A stretch of 64,000 nt of DNA from Bacteroidales bacterium (lineage in GTDB: Bacteria; Bacteroidota; Bacteroidia; Bacteroidales; F082). The DNA lies in contig JAQVLA010000006.1 of the NCBI GenBank assembly GCA_028704385.1, forward strand, positions 89,938 through 153,937. The letters are read 5' to 3'. The translations under genes were made by a program, and so were the position numbers. Under the pieces are notes generated by a model. That model was not told where the DNA came from and made no database searches. It was given only the letters and a program-made list of their open reading frames with translations. Below are positions 1 to 8,641 of the stretch, one piece after another (the stretch's first letter is position 1; each line of letters starts with the position of its first letter).

Positions 1-77
1 CGATTTGAAAGCTCAGTTGGCAGAGCATCCCGATTTTACATCGGGAGGGCCGCAGGTTCGAGCCCTGCCGGGGAGAC
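1..77 (+). pseudogene. tRNA-like element, unit 1 (degenerate)
   Basis: A D-arm (GCTC/GAGC), a T-arm with the TTCGAGC loop between GCAGG and CCTGC, and a 3' acceptor-like CGGGGAG are present. The 5' side (GATTTGA) cannot pair with that 3' acceptor strand. The anticodon arm is two bases longer than normal and folds best as a 7-bp stem with the 5-base loop TTTAC. A functional cloverleaf is therefore unlikely. A hairpin at 86-116 (AAAGGCCATAAG / TTTGTGGCTTT) with a T-rich tail to 125 resembles an intrinsic terminator. Confidence 0.6.
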
Positions 78-146
78 TTAATATCAAAGGCCATAAGCTT
101 TCAAAGTTTGTGGCTTTGTTTGTTTAGAGCTTGAGATATATTATAC

Positions 147-223
147 CGATTTGAAAGTTCAGTTAGCAGAGCATCCTGTTTTTACATTGGGAGGGCCGCA
201 GGTTCGAGCCCTGCCGGGGAGAC
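147..223 (+). pseudogene. tRNA-like element, unit 2 (degenerate)
   Basis: This is the most diverged copy. The D-stem has GTTC in place of GCTC, and the anticodon-arm hairpin is weakened by G-T pairs and one T-T mismatch. The T-arm is intact. The terminator-like hairpin follows at 232-262 with a T-rich tail to about 271. Confidence 0.6.
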
Positions 224-292
224 TTAATAACAAAGGCCATAAACTTTCAGAGTTTGTGGCTTTGTTTGTTTAGTGCTTGAGATATATTATAC

Positions 293-369
293 CGATTTGA
301 AAGCTCAGTTGGCAGAGCATCCCGATTTCACATCGGGAGGGCCGCAGGTTCGAGCCCTGCCGGGGAGAC
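293..369 (+). pseudogene. tRNA-like element, unit 3 (degenerate)
   Basis: As unit 1, but the loop of the anticodon-arm hairpin reads TTCAC instead of TTTAC; the 7-bp stem is perfect. The 5' acceptor strand is missing, as in the other copies. The terminator-like hairpin follows at 378-408 with a T-rich tail to about 417. Confidence 0.6.
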
Positions 370-438
370 TTAATAACAAAGGCCATAAGCTTTCGGAGTT
401 TGTGGCTTTGTTTGTTTAGAGCTTGAGATACATTATAC

Positions 439-501
439 CGATTTGAAAGCTCAGTTGGCAGAGCATCCCGATTTTACATCGGGAGGGCCGCAGGTTCGAG
501 C
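439..501 (+). pseudogene. tRNA-like element, unit 4 (truncated)
   Basis: Matches unit 1 up to the T-loop (TTCGAGC) and then breaks off at 501. The 3' T-stem, acceptor strand and terminator are absent. This is the right-hand boundary of the tandem array. Confidence 0.6.
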
Positions 502-579
502 TTTTCAGTGGAACCTTGATGTCATTGAGGCCACAAATGAAGTGTACTTGCAGCCTTTTCTAAATACAATGGTTTAAAT

Positions 580-587
580 TAACTTTG
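580..587 (+). promoter_or_regulatory. Bacteroidota -7 box upstream of meaB
   Basis: TAACTTTG fits the TAnnTTTG -7 consensus of the Bacteroidota primary sigma factor and lies 22 bases before the meaB ATG. No clear TTG -33 element is seen at the usual spacing. Confidence 0.5.
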
Positions 588-609
588 TAGCCAGAAACTT
601 CTACGCGGC

Positions 610-1707
610 ATGAAAGATCAAAAACCTGTAAAAGAAAGTGCCTTAAAGGTAAATGCTGGCATAGAACAGCCCGCATCACTTAATAGTGCTGCTATTGAGC
701 GGTTGAAAAACCGTAAGCACCAATTACTTCCGGTACAGACTTATATTGACGGGATATTATGTGGAGATATGGTTTTGCTCAGCAAGGCCATTACGTTGAT
801 TGAAAGCAATTTACAAGCACATCAGGAAATAGCTCAACAGATTATAGCTGCTTGTCTTCCGCAATCCGGAAAAGCACTTCGGTTAGGTATTACCGGCGTA
901 CCCGGTGCCGGAAAAAGCACTTTTATAGAAGCCCTTGGAGTGATGCTCTGCGAACAAAATCAAAAAGTTGCCGTCTTGGCCATTGACCCCAGCAGTCAAC
1001 GATCAAAGGGAAGCATTCTGGGCGACAAGACCCGCATGGAACAACTTTCGGCACACCCTAATGCCTACATCAGACCTTCTGCTTCTTCGGGCACGCTGGG
1101 TGGTGTGGCACGCAAAACCCGCGAAACCATCATCCTTTGTGAAGCTGCCGGCTTCGATAATATCTTTGTTGAAACTGTTGGCGTTGGCCAATCTGAGACT
1201 GCCGTGCACTGCATGGTGGATTTTTTTCTGCTCGTATTAATCAGTGGAGCCGGTGATGAACTGCAGGGCATTAAAAAAGGGATCATGGAAATGGCTGATG
1301 GTATTGTAGTGAACAAAGCAGATGGCGACAATATTTCCAGAGCCAACAGGGCCAAAGCCGAATGCGAAAGTGCCTTACATCTTTTCCCACCTTCCGAATC
1401 GGGCGTGGAACCTAAAGTGCTGACCTGTTCTTCTATCCAACAAACAGGAATTGCTGAGGTATGGAAAATGATAACCAGCCATCTGCAAACCATAAAAGCC
1501 AACGGCTATTTGTTTCATAAGCGTACACAACAGGACGTACAACTGATGTACGACACAATAGATGAAGCACTTAAACGCAGGTTTTATGAAAATTCCAGCC
1601 TCCATAAACAGCTTCCTGAAATGGAAAAGGCCGTAAAACAACAAAGACTCACAGCTTATGTGGCTGCACAGCAATTGTTGAATGAATATTTTAAGCCGAT
1701 AGAGTAA
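610..1707 (+). CDS. meaB: Methylmalonyl-CoA mutase-associated GTPase MeaB
   Basis: G3E-family P-loop GTPase that chaperones and protects the B12-dependent methylmalonyl-CoA mutase in the cytoplasm. At 365 aa it is close to the usual family length. A Walker A motif GVPGAGKST is at residues 96-104. It is followed by the family hallmarks DPSSQRSKGSILGDKTRM, the switch region VETVGVGQSE and the base-recognition motif NKADGD. The mutase genes themselves are not in this window. The gene converges on the LptD-like gene with only 4 bases between the stop codons, and no terminator hairpin was seen there. Start chosen at the ATG behind the -7 box at 580-587. Confidence 0.95.
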   Translation: MKDQKPVKESALKVNAGIEQPASLNSAAIERLKNRKHQLLPVQTYIDGILCGDMVLLSKAITLIESNLQAHQEIAQQIIAACLPQSGKALRLGITGVPGAGKSTFIEALGVMLCEQNQKVAVLAIDPSSQRSKGSILGDKTRMEQLSAHPNAYIRPSASSGTLGGVARKTRETIILCEAAGFDNIFVETVGVGQSETAVHCMVDFFLLVLISGAGDELQGIKKGIMEMADGIVVNKADGDNISRANRAKAECESALHLFPPSESGVEPKVLTCSSIQQTGIAEVWKMITSHLQTIKANGYLFHKRTQQDVQLMYDTIDEALKRRFYENSSLHKQLPEMEKAVKQQRLTAYVAAQQLLNEYFKPIE

Positions 1708-1711
1708 TCTG

Positions 1712-4552
1712 CTAAATATCCCGGAAGTCTTTTTTCTTGTTGAGCTTGAGATCCTGCAGCACCGAGGCTTTAACGTTGATAGAGAAGTTCCAGCTTTTGC
1801 GCATTCCCAGTGGTATCCAGCTGAAACGCATTTCCCAGCAATGCAGATCACGATAGATGTTAACAGAAGTGTAGGATAAGTCGTTATTTTCAAAATCCCA
1901 TCCTGTCCTGAAAGTAAACTTCCATTTAGGCGTGATGTTTACCTCTCCTGAAACACCCAGCGTTTGAACTATCTTTTTTTCGTCAGATTTTATAAAATCG
2001 AGGTATCTGATATTGCTGCTGTAGCGCAGGTTATAGTTAAGCGACAAGGACCAGGGAACCGTCCAGTCGATGTAGTCATCCGGATTTTGATTGATCTCGG
2101 CCAGCTCTTCTTCACTTCCAAAAGGTGAATCTCTCAGCAGATCGTCTTTCGATTCCGGGGTGGAGGCTGCCTCTTTATTTTTGTCTTTGGCAAAATCCTG
2201 CTGTCGCAGATTCCAGTTAAGCCCAAAATTCCAGCTGGACTGGTTTTTCCGTAACAGCCGCTTATTTTCATTCCATTCAAAACGGTTGATCTGTCGTCCG
2301 GCCGAATCCAAAACATACGGATCCCAACTACTGCTGTATTGAATATTTAAGTTTTTGAACAGCTTGGTTCGGCCACTAAGTGTGATGTAGGATAAATTAA
2401 GCGAATCTCGCGCTAGATCATAACTTCCTGAAACTGATAACTCTTCAATCAGCACCACTTTTTTCATTCCCGAAATCGTATCTTTTCGCGAAGGCACCTT
2501 GATTTCGAGATTATTACTGAAACCAAAACTGATCTGTCCTGATTTATCCTTTGGTGGTGAGCCATAGATGGCACCGTCGTATTTAGAGTAAAGCTGCTCC
2601 TCTCCTTCGCCATCGATATAGCTGTCGTAATAACCCCAATACGGATCACTAAAGGCAGGTGTATAGGTAAATCCAACTCTCGGTGTTAATACATGCCGGA
2701 TAGCCCGGATGGGACCTTTCTTAAAATTTACCATGCCATAGAGCTTGGTAGTAAGACTGGTAGAAAGATTAAAATCAACAACATTGTTGAAACCCTGAAT
2801 CGTATCTGTTTTCAAATATCCAACGATGGTATCGTTGCCCGTGAACAAGGTGTCATTGCTCCAGCTCCTTTTTTTATAATCAAAATACATTCGGTCGGTT
2901 ATCCTAACCGAATTGGTCAAGGTAAAATATTTGAGAACCTTAAGTGGTAAATTCAAAGGTAAATTATGCTGAATACCGTTTTGCATCTTCGAGAGCGCAT
3001 CAGGTTTAAACAACATGCTATCGGGCAAGCTAATGCTGTTTCGCGCGTTCATATTATAATTGATATTCAGCTCTTCGTACCATTTGCTTCGGCCAACCGG
3101 ATTCTTACGTTTTAGAGGATAGAGCCTGTTAACCGAAAAGGTCATTTCCGGAAGCGTAACATCCACCATTTTTGTTTTGGTGTTCTGGCGATGACTGGCA
3201 TTAACAGTAAGAAAATATTTGTTATCCCAATTGGTTTGGTAGGCAATACTGGATTTGAATTCATTACTCAGGTAATTTTCTGTGGTTACCGGATTAAAGG
3301 TGTTAAAGTTGGAGCTAACGATAAACACATCTGCGCTGAAACGTCCTGCAGGCCTCGCTTTGGCATCCTGCCGATGTGTCCATCTGACTCTGAAGTCGCG
3401 GCTTTTGCGATAATCTGCAGATCCTTCGTTACCGGTGATATTGATGGCATAACTGGTATTAAACATACCATTGTATTTGTATCGTTTGGTATAACGCATC
3501 GTTGGTTTGATGGCCCAGCTTCCACGGGTGTAGATATCCCCTAAAATATTAAGATCAACATAATCGCTGATGGCCCAATAAAAACCGCCATTTTCGAAGT
3601 AGAAACCTCTGTTTGACGATTCGCCATAGGTTGGAATCACCACGCCCGATCGCTGTCCGGGATTGTTTGGGAAAAGCCCGAAAGGCACTGCGATAGGTGT
3701 TGGCATACCTTCGATGGCCAGATAAGCCGGACCTGTAACGATTTTCTTATCCGGTATAACCTTCGATTTTCGAAACTTAAACTCAAAATGTGGATGCTCT
3801 TTGTTGTTACAGGTGGTGTAGGATCCGGAGCGGATATTAATATTGTCGTTATCCATTTTCTTTACCACATTGCCATGCAAAAATCCCTGCCCGTCTTCTG
3901 TAAATACAGTTCTTATCAATCCCCTTTTTGTATTGAAGTTATAGGTCATTTCTTTGGCTTCGAAGGTCTGGCCTGATTCGGTAAAAACAGGCGTCCCGAT
4001 GAGTTTCCCTGTTGAATCAGCAACTCCGCGTGCAAACACTTCGTTACGTTCAAAATTTACTTCTATATAAGCTGCTTCCAGCTTAATTTCACCATAAATC
4101 ACTACCGCATCTCCATAGAGGTAAACCTTTCGGTTTCGCAAATCCTGTATGATTGAATCACGGGCCGAACGTTCCACCTTATAGTCAATGGCAGTTTTTG
4201 GCTTTCCGCCTTTTGCAGTAGTGTCGCGCTGAACAAGGCTATCGTTCAGGCTCATTTCCGGGATTTCATGCTGAATATCCAGGCTGTCATTTAGGTATAT
4301 TACATTATCCGGAGAATTAAGGGTATCCCGTACAAGATTCAACTTTAAGGTGTCAGGTTGTTTTAAGGTGTCAGGTTGTATCAGCGAATCCGGTCGAATC
4401 AGCGTATCGGGATATACGAAACGTCCTGCAGTTACGTTATCTGTAAGCAATGCAGCTTTGGTTAGCGAGCCAGGTAGAAAAAACAATAAAAGCACAACAA
4501 GCAAATAGCTAAAGGCATAAGAGATAAAAGGATGTGATTTAGATACCGACAA
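1712..4552 (-). CDS. lptD: LPS-assembly protein LptD-like (OstA superfamily)
   Basis: Large outer-membrane protein expected to insert lipopolysaccharide into the outer leaflet. An OstA/LptA-like beta-jellyroll section sits near the N-terminus (for example 'GDAVVIYGEIKLEAAYIEV'), followed by a long strand-rich C-terminal region as in the LptD barrel. The longest frame would begin at an ATG at 4747, but that overlaps the divergent amidase gene by over 100 bases, and the extra N-terminus looks non-signal-like. A TTG at 4552 gives SVSKSHPFISYAF followed by a strongly hydrophobic stretch, a plausible signal peptide, and lies about 43 bases below a minus-strand -7 box at 4595-4602. I therefore prefer the TTG start (946 aa), with moderate confidence. 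Adjacent amidase and MCE genes fit an envelope-biogenesis cluster. Confidence 0.85.
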   Translation of the reverse strand: MSVSKSHPFISYAFSYLLVVLLLFFLPGSLTKAALLTDNVTAGRFVYPDTLIRPDSLIQPDTLKQPDTLKLNLVRDTLNSPDNVIYLNDSLDIQHEIPEMSLNDSLVQRDTTAKGGKPKTAIDYKVERSARDSIIQDLRNRKVYLYGDAVVIYGEIKLEAAYIEVNFERNEVFARGVADSTGKLIGTPVFTESGQTFEAKEMTYNFNTKRGLIRTVFTEDGQGFLHGNVVKKMDNDNINIRSGSYTTCNNKEHPHFEFKFRKSKVIPDKKIVTGPAYLAIEGMPTPIAVPFGLFPNNPGQRSGVVIPTYGESSNRGFYFENGGFYWAISDYVDLNILGDIYTRGSWAIKPTMRYTKRYKYNGMFNTSYAINITGNEGSADYRKSRDFRVRWTHRQDAKARPAGRFSADVFIVSSNFNTFNPVTTENYLSNEFKSSIAYQTNWDNKYFLTVNASHRQNTKTKMVDVTLPEMTFSVNRLYPLKRKNPVGRSKWYEELNINYNMNARNSISLPDSMLFKPDALSKMQNGIQHNLPLNLPLKVLKYFTLTNSVRITDRMYFDYKKRSWSNDTLFTGNDTIVGYLKTDTIQGFNNVVDFNLSTSLTTKLYGMVNFKKGPIRAIRHVLTPRVGFTYTPAFSDPYWGYYDSYIDGEGEEQLYSKYDGAIYGSPPKDKSGQISFGFSNNLEIKVPSRKDTISGMKKVVLIEELSVSGSYDLARDSLNLSYITLSGRTKLFKNLNIQYSSSWDPYVLDSAGRQINRFEWNENKRLLRKNQSSWNFGLNWNLRQQDFAKDKNKEAASTPESKDDLLRDSPFGSEEELAEINQNPDDYIDWTVPWSLSLNYNLRYSSNIRYLDFIKSDEKKIVQTLGVSGEVNITPKWKFTFRTGWDFENNDLSYTSVNIYRDLHCWEMRFSWIPLGMRKSWNFSINVKASVLQDLKLNKKKDFRDI

Positions 4553-4567
4553 TGTTATGAATCTGGT

Positions 4568-4575
4568 TAATTTTG
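4568..4575 (+). promoter_or_regulatory. -7 box for the amidase gene
   Basis: TAATTTTG (TAnnTTTG). The in-frame ATG at 4580 would sit at or before the expected transcription start, which favours the downstream GTG at 4631 as the real start of the amidase. Confidence 0.45.
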
Positions 4576-4594
4576 CCTTATGAATTACAGCTTG

Positions 4595-4602
4595 CAAATA
4601 TA
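4595..4602 (-). promoter_or_regulatory. -7 box for lptD, face-to-face with the amidase promoter
   Basis: Read on the minus strand this is TATATTTG (TAnnTTTG). The predicted start points of the two divergent transcripts fall within a few bases of each other, so the two promoters overlap. Confidence 0.45.
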
Positions 4603-4630
4603 CTTTCAAAAAGCGAATACCCAACGTATA

Positions 4631-5788
4631 GTGATTCAACGATGGACAGTTGTTTTTGTTGTAATCCTGATGCTTTTTACCGTTCCGGCAAGCACTATGG
4701 CACAAAAGGGAAGCAAAATTCGCACAGTTGTAATTGATCCCGGCCATGGAGGCAAAGACCCGGGAGCCATTGGCAAACGTTCAAAAGAGAAAGACATCGT
4801 GCTGGATGTAGCCTTGCGAACAGGCAATTACATTAAGCAATACCTGCCCGATGTTCAGGTAATTTACACACGTACCAAAGATGAGTTTGTGGAATTACAT
4901 CGCAGGGCCGCCATTGCTAATCAAAACAATGCTGACGTATTTATTTCAATCCATTGTAATTCAGTAAAAACCACCTCTGTTAATGGTTCAGAAACTTTCG
5001 TGATGGGCGACCACCGAAGCCAGGCCAATCTGGAGGTGGCCAAGCTCGAAAATGCTGCCATCCTCTACGAAGAAAATGCCGATGACGAGTATGGCGGCTT
5101 CGATCCAAACAGCACCGCTGCCTATATCGCGCTTTCGCTATACCAAAGCGAATACAAAAACCAAAGTATTCAGCTGGCTCAAAAAATTCAGGAACAGTTT
5201 ACAACACGTGTCGGCCGCAAAGACAGAAGCGTGCAACAAGCCGGATTTCTGGTGCTTTATCGTACCACTATGCCCAGCGTGCTGGTTGAGCTGGGTTTTA
5301 TCTCCAACCAAAAAGAAGAAGCATTTCTGATGTCGGAAGAGGGAAAAGTGTATATGGCTTCGGCAATCTACAGGGCTTTTAAAGAATTTAAACTGGAATA
5401 TGAACGCGAAAATACTTTACCTCCTCAGCTCACTGCCGAACAACGCGCGGTACTTACTCCCGACTTTCCGCTTGAAGAATCTGCCACTACTCCTGAGAAA
5501 CAAGCACATTTAACAACCGATAAGGTGATTTACAGGGTTCAGTTTTTGACCAGCCCAAATGCTTTGGCTCCGACTGATCACAGGCTAAAAAATATTGCCG
5601 GGTTATACAGATATGAACATAACGCCCTTTTTAAATATACCAGCGGAGCTTTTAATACACCGCAGGAGGCGCAAAAACATCAGCAATTGATGAAACAAAA
5701 GGGCTTTCGGGATGCTTTTGTTGCTGCCTTTTATCAGGACAAACGTATCAGTAACGAAGAAGCACAGAAGTTAACTAACTTCAGATGA
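4631..5788 (+). CDS. N-acetylmuramoyl-L-alanine amidase with C-terminal SPOR domain
   Basis: Zinc amidase (Amidase_3 family) that cleaves the bond between N-acetylmuramic acid and the stem peptide, acting in the periplasm at cell separation. Counting from the upstream ATG at 4580, zinc and catalytic residues appear in DPGHGGKDPG (His56), SKEKD (Glu70), SIHCN (His125) and LVELGF (Glu237). A C-terminal region beginning 'VIYRVQFLTS' looks like a SPOR peptidoglycan-binding domain. The upstream ATG at 4580 lies too close to the -7 box. GTG at 4631 gives VIQRWTVVFVVILMLF, a compact signal peptide ending near MAQ. The product runs into an MCE gene 79 bases downstream that has its own -7 box. Confidence 0.9.
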   Translation: MIQRWTVVFVVILMLFTVPASTMAQKGSKIRTVVIDPGHGGKDPGAIGKRSKEKDIVLDVALRTGNYIKQYLPDVQVIYTRTKDEFVELHRRAAIANQNNADVFISIHCNSVKTTSVNGSETFVMGDHRSQANLEVAKLENAAILYEENADDEYGGFDPNSTAAYIALSLYQSEYKNQSIQLAQKIQEQFTTRVGRKDRSVQQAGFLVLYRTTMPSVLVELGFISNQKEEAFLMSEEGKVYMASAIYRAFKEFKLEYERENTLPPQLTAEQRAVLTPDFPLEESATTPEKQAHLTTDKVIYRVQFLTSPNALAPTDHRLKNIAGLYRYEHNALFKYTSGAFNTPQEAQKHQQLMKQKGFRDAFVAAFYQDKRISNEEAQKLTNFR

Positions 5789-5818
5789 TACCTGGTTATA
5801 TCATAGTTTAAAAGATTG

Positions 5819-5826
5819 TATCTTTG
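5819..5826 (+). promoter_or_regulatory. -7 box upstream of the MCE gene
   Basis: TATCTTTG (TAnnTTTG), 41 bases before the GTG start at 5868. No strong -33 element seen. Confidence 0.45.
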
Positions 5827-5867
5827 TTTATCAATGAGATAAAAAAATGACCTAAAATCCAGCTAAA

Positions 5868-6815
5868 GTGAAAGCAAAACGACCTTATTTAGTAGCCTTA
5901 TCTTTTATATCGGCCTTATTGTTGTTCGTATGGGGCTTTAATTTTTTAAAAGGAAAAGACGTATTCAAAAAGGATCGCGTTTTTTATGCCCGTTATGCTG
6001 AAGTAAACGGATTAGTAAAAGCCAATCCGGTTGTAATCAATGGTTTACGCATAGGTCAGGTAAGTGATTTATATTTTGACCCGGCTTTGAATGGCAATAT
6101 CATCGTTCAGATTTCGATCCATACCGATTTTCCTGTTCCGGCCAATAGTGTGGCACGTATCTTCAGCTCAGACCTGATGGGATCCAAAGCTATTGATCTG
6201 CAGTTAGGTAATGCCACCGAAAAACTCCAGAACGGCGACACCTTGATGAGCTCGATCGAAGCCAGTTTGATGGAAGAAGTAAACGCTCAGGTGGCTCCGC
6301 TCAAAAATAAAGCCGAGGGACTGCTTTCGTCAATTGATTCAGTTGTAGTGGCTTTACAGGCTATTCTGAATGAGAATGCCAAAGAAAACATCATGAGTAG
6401 CCTGCAAAACATTAGCAATACATTCAAAAATGTTGAAAGCACTACCGCAAATATTGATTCGATGGTAGTGTTGGAACGCGGCAGAATAGCAGCCATTCTC
6501 TTCAATGTTGAAATGATCACACAAAACCTGGAACACAACACCCGCGAAATTGACCGTATCATTAATAATGTTGCCAGCTTTAGCGATTCACTTGCCGTGG
6601 CTGATGTGGCCGGAAGCATCCGCGAAGCGAAAATTGCACTGGCCGAAATTAACCTGCTGATTGCCGGTATCAATCAGGGACAAGGCACCATCGGACAACT
6701 CATGCAGAACGACTCGCTCTATCTTGGTCTTCAACATTCTTCTGAAGCACTTAACAAACTGCTCGAAGACATCAAGGCAAATCCGAAACGCTACGTGAAG
6801 TTTAGTTTGTTTTAG
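5868..6815 (+). CDS. MCE/MlaD family lipid-transport protein
   Basis: Periplasmic, inner-membrane-anchored substrate-binding subunit of an Mla-type phospholipid transporter. One N-terminal membrane segment (LVALSFISALLLFVWGF, about residues 8-24) is followed by an MCE domain at about 38-115 containing the typical 'VNGLVKANPVVINGLRIG'. A long, heptad-rich helical C-terminal half (about 130-300) follows. The length of 315 aa is normal for Bacteroidota single-MCE proteins. The start is GTG; no better ATG exists upstream in frame. The ATPase and permease partners (MlaF/MlaE) are not in this window. Location next to lptD and the amidase supports an envelope role. Confidence 0.88.
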   Translation: MKAKRPYLVALSFISALLLFVWGFNFLKGKDVFKKDRVFYARYAEVNGLVKANPVVINGLRIGQVSDLYFDPALNGNIIVQISIHTDFPVPANSVARIFSSDLMGSKAIDLQLGNATEKLQNGDTLMSSIEASLMEEVNAQVAPLKNKAEGLLSSIDSVVVALQAILNENAKENIMSSLQNISNTFKNVESTTANIDSMVVLERGRIAAILFNVEMITQNLEHNTREIDRIINNVASFSDSLAVADVAGSIREAKIALAEINLLIAGINQGQGTIGQLMQNDSLYLGLQHSSEALNKLLEDIKANPKRYVKFSLF

Positions 6816-7066
6816 CTAACGATCCTGCTGATCCGCTCAACAACCGATATTGACCTGAAGTGTTTTCTTTATTTTGAGAAAAAATTGACTTCTCAAATTA
6901 CTATAGTATTCTGGGAAAGTTAAAAATTTTGCAGTATTCAAAGAATTGCCAACCAAAGCTTTAAGCACTGCAAATGGCCTGCTGACCAAACAATGCTCAA
7001 TCACGACTTTCATAAGAAAACTGTTAATGATTTCAAAAAAAATAAATAGTCATTGACTGATTCATA

Positions 7067-7074
7067 TAGTTTTG
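7067..7074 (+). promoter_or_regulatory. -7 box upstream of the FG-GAP protein
   Basis: TAGTTTTG (TAnnTTTG), 27 bases before the ATG at 7101. It supports that ATG over the in-frame TTG at 7053, which would lie upstream of the promoter. The rest of 6816-7100 shows nothing recognisable. Confidence 0.4.
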
Positions 7075-7100
7075 AGGTCAAAATCAATTGTTTACCTGCC

Positions 7101-8447
7101 ATGAAAATACTACTCACCTCATTTTTTCTCATAGGTATAAGTTATTCATCACTCGCCCAATTCGATCCACCACAAGTGATTGACCCCGATGTATTTGGCA
7201 TTACCAAAATTGTAGCAACCGATCTGAACAATGATGGTTTCAAGGATTTAATCACTTCACAAAAATATCACAGCAACGATAAAATTTCTGTATTCTTCAA
7301 TAATGGTCAGGAAAACTTTAGTGAACAAATTATACTTACGACCAATATTGATACACCCGAAGGAGTGGCAGCAGGTGATCTGAATCAGGATGGATGGAAC
7401 GATATTGCCGGAATTTCGCTGGATTCCAATTCATTGTATTGGTTCCCAAATGCTGATGGAAGTTTTCCAAACGAAATACAACTAGACTCTGGCTTAATAA
7501 TGCCAGAAGATATAGAAATTGTTGATATCGACAACGATGGCAAACCCGATATTGTCGTTCTGGATCATACCAATATCGTTGTGTATTACAATCTTGGTAA
7601 TGGAAACTTCAATAAAATAACAACCCCAAATGACCACTTTGAATATTATGCATTTTCAATTGCTGATATTGACGGCGACGGCTATAAAGACATCATCATT
7701 GGAAGCGGCCAGGTATTGGTTTATATGAACGACAACGGCCTCTTTACAACCCACGATATTGTCCGATCCAATTCCATTGCAAACAACGGGTTTTGCTTTA
7801 TGTTACACACGGCTGACCTGGACGGAAACAACAGCATGGATCTGATCATTGACGGCAACTCTAACTCCGAAATCAGCTGGTATGCAAATGATGGCAATGG
7901 CTTTTTTACTTTCATGGAAAGCATTGAAAACACAATACAATGTCATTCTGTCACCACGGCAGATATTAATGAAGATGGTAGTATTGATATTCTTGCAGCC
8001 TTGTTTCAGGAAGGAGAAATAGTATGGTATGCAAATGACGGATCTGGTGATTTTAGCGAAAAACGACTGATTTGCAACGGGACTCCGGCAAGTACAATTG
8101 TTGCGACTAATGCCGATCTTAATAATGATGGCAAGCCTGACCTCATCTGGGCACATCCTTTTTCATATAACCTCAACAGAAATCCGGTCGGGATCAGGAA
8201 CAAGCCAAATACCGCAAAACTTTCCGGATTTACGGTGCAACAAAGTGCTGAACAAAGCATGGTAATTATTAAGGCTCAGACCACTGCATCACTTAGTATC
8301 TTTGATATCCAGGGACATTGCATTGCTGAAAATCTACCGCTTGAAGCCGGATCCAACACCCTAAACCTGTCATTGAAGTCAAAATTGTATCTTTTTCGGT
8401 TTTCAACAGCAACTGATACCTTCATAAAAAAAATCCTTTTGAAGTGA
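7101..8447 (+). CDS. FG-GAP/VCBS repeat protein with T9SS sorting domain
   Basis: Secreted protein with a signal peptide (MKILLTSFFLIGISYSSLAQ) and at least seven calcium-binding-like DxDxDGxxD motifs: DLNNDGFKDL, DLNQDGWNDI, DIDNDGKPDI, DIDGDGYKDI, DLDGNNSMDL, DINEDGSIDI and DLNNDGKPDL. These are spaced as in an integrin-type beta-propeller. The last about 75 residues look like a T9SS type A sorting domain (SIFDIQGHCIA ... LYLFRFS ... KKILLK). It is therefore probably exported across the outer membrane and may be surface-attached. No enzymatic domain is visible. A longer frame starting at TTG 7053 is rejected in favour of the ATG that directly begins the signal peptide. Confidence 0.85.
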   Translation: MKILLTSFFLIGISYSSLAQFDPPQVIDPDVFGITKIVATDLNNDGFKDLITSQKYHSNDKISVFFNNGQENFSEQIILTTNIDTPEGVAAGDLNQDGWNDIAGISLDSNSLYWFPNADGSFPNEIQLDSGLIMPEDIEIVDIDNDGKPDIVVLDHTNIVVYYNLGNGNFNKITTPNDHFEYYAFSIADIDGDGYKDIIIGSGQVLVYMNDNGLFTTHDIVRSNSIANNGFCFMLHTADLDGNNSMDLIIDGNSNSEISWYANDGNGFFTFMESIENTIQCHSVTTADINEDGSIDILAALFQEGEIVWYANDGSGDFSEKRLICNGTPASTIVATNADLNNDGKPDLIWAHPFSYNLNRNPVGIRNKPNTAKLSGFTVQQSAEQSMVIIKAQTTASLSIFDIQGHCIAENLPLEAGSNTLNLSLKSKLYLFRFSTATDTFIKKILLK

Positions 8448-8641
8448 TGTTGACAATAGCATAATAAGAAAAGGAATTGACAAAATAAAGTATGAATTCA
8501 ATTTCCTGTTAACTACAATTTTTATTTGTTAAAGTTTTTTTCGAATTTTGCCAGAATCATCAATTTTGGGTTAGTATTTAATTATAGCCTATTGATAAGA
8601 CTTTAGGACTCATTATTTATAGAAAAGTATAACCAATTACT

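Larger units (their letters stand above)
1..501 (+). repeat. Tandem array of a 146-bp tRNA-like unit, 3.4 copies
   Basis: Four units begin with the same CGATTTGAAAG-type start at 1, 147, 293 and 439, giving an exact 146-bp period. The first three are complete. The fourth matches for its first 63 bases and then diverges after 501. Copies differ at only a handful of positions, so the duplication looks recent. Each full unit holds a tRNA-like block (D-arm, anticodon-like hairpin, T-arm) followed by a hairpin plus T-rich tail. The array may extend upstream of the window. It lies just upstream of meaB and contains no open reading frame of note. Confidence 0.9.

Noticed and set aside
1-501. Calling the tRNA-like units functional tRNA-Val genes or a CRISPR array
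   Set aside because: The acceptor stem does not pair and the anticodon arm has two extra bases, so they are not clean tRNAs. The 146-bp uniform units have no short-repeat/variable-spacer structure, so they are not CRISPR.
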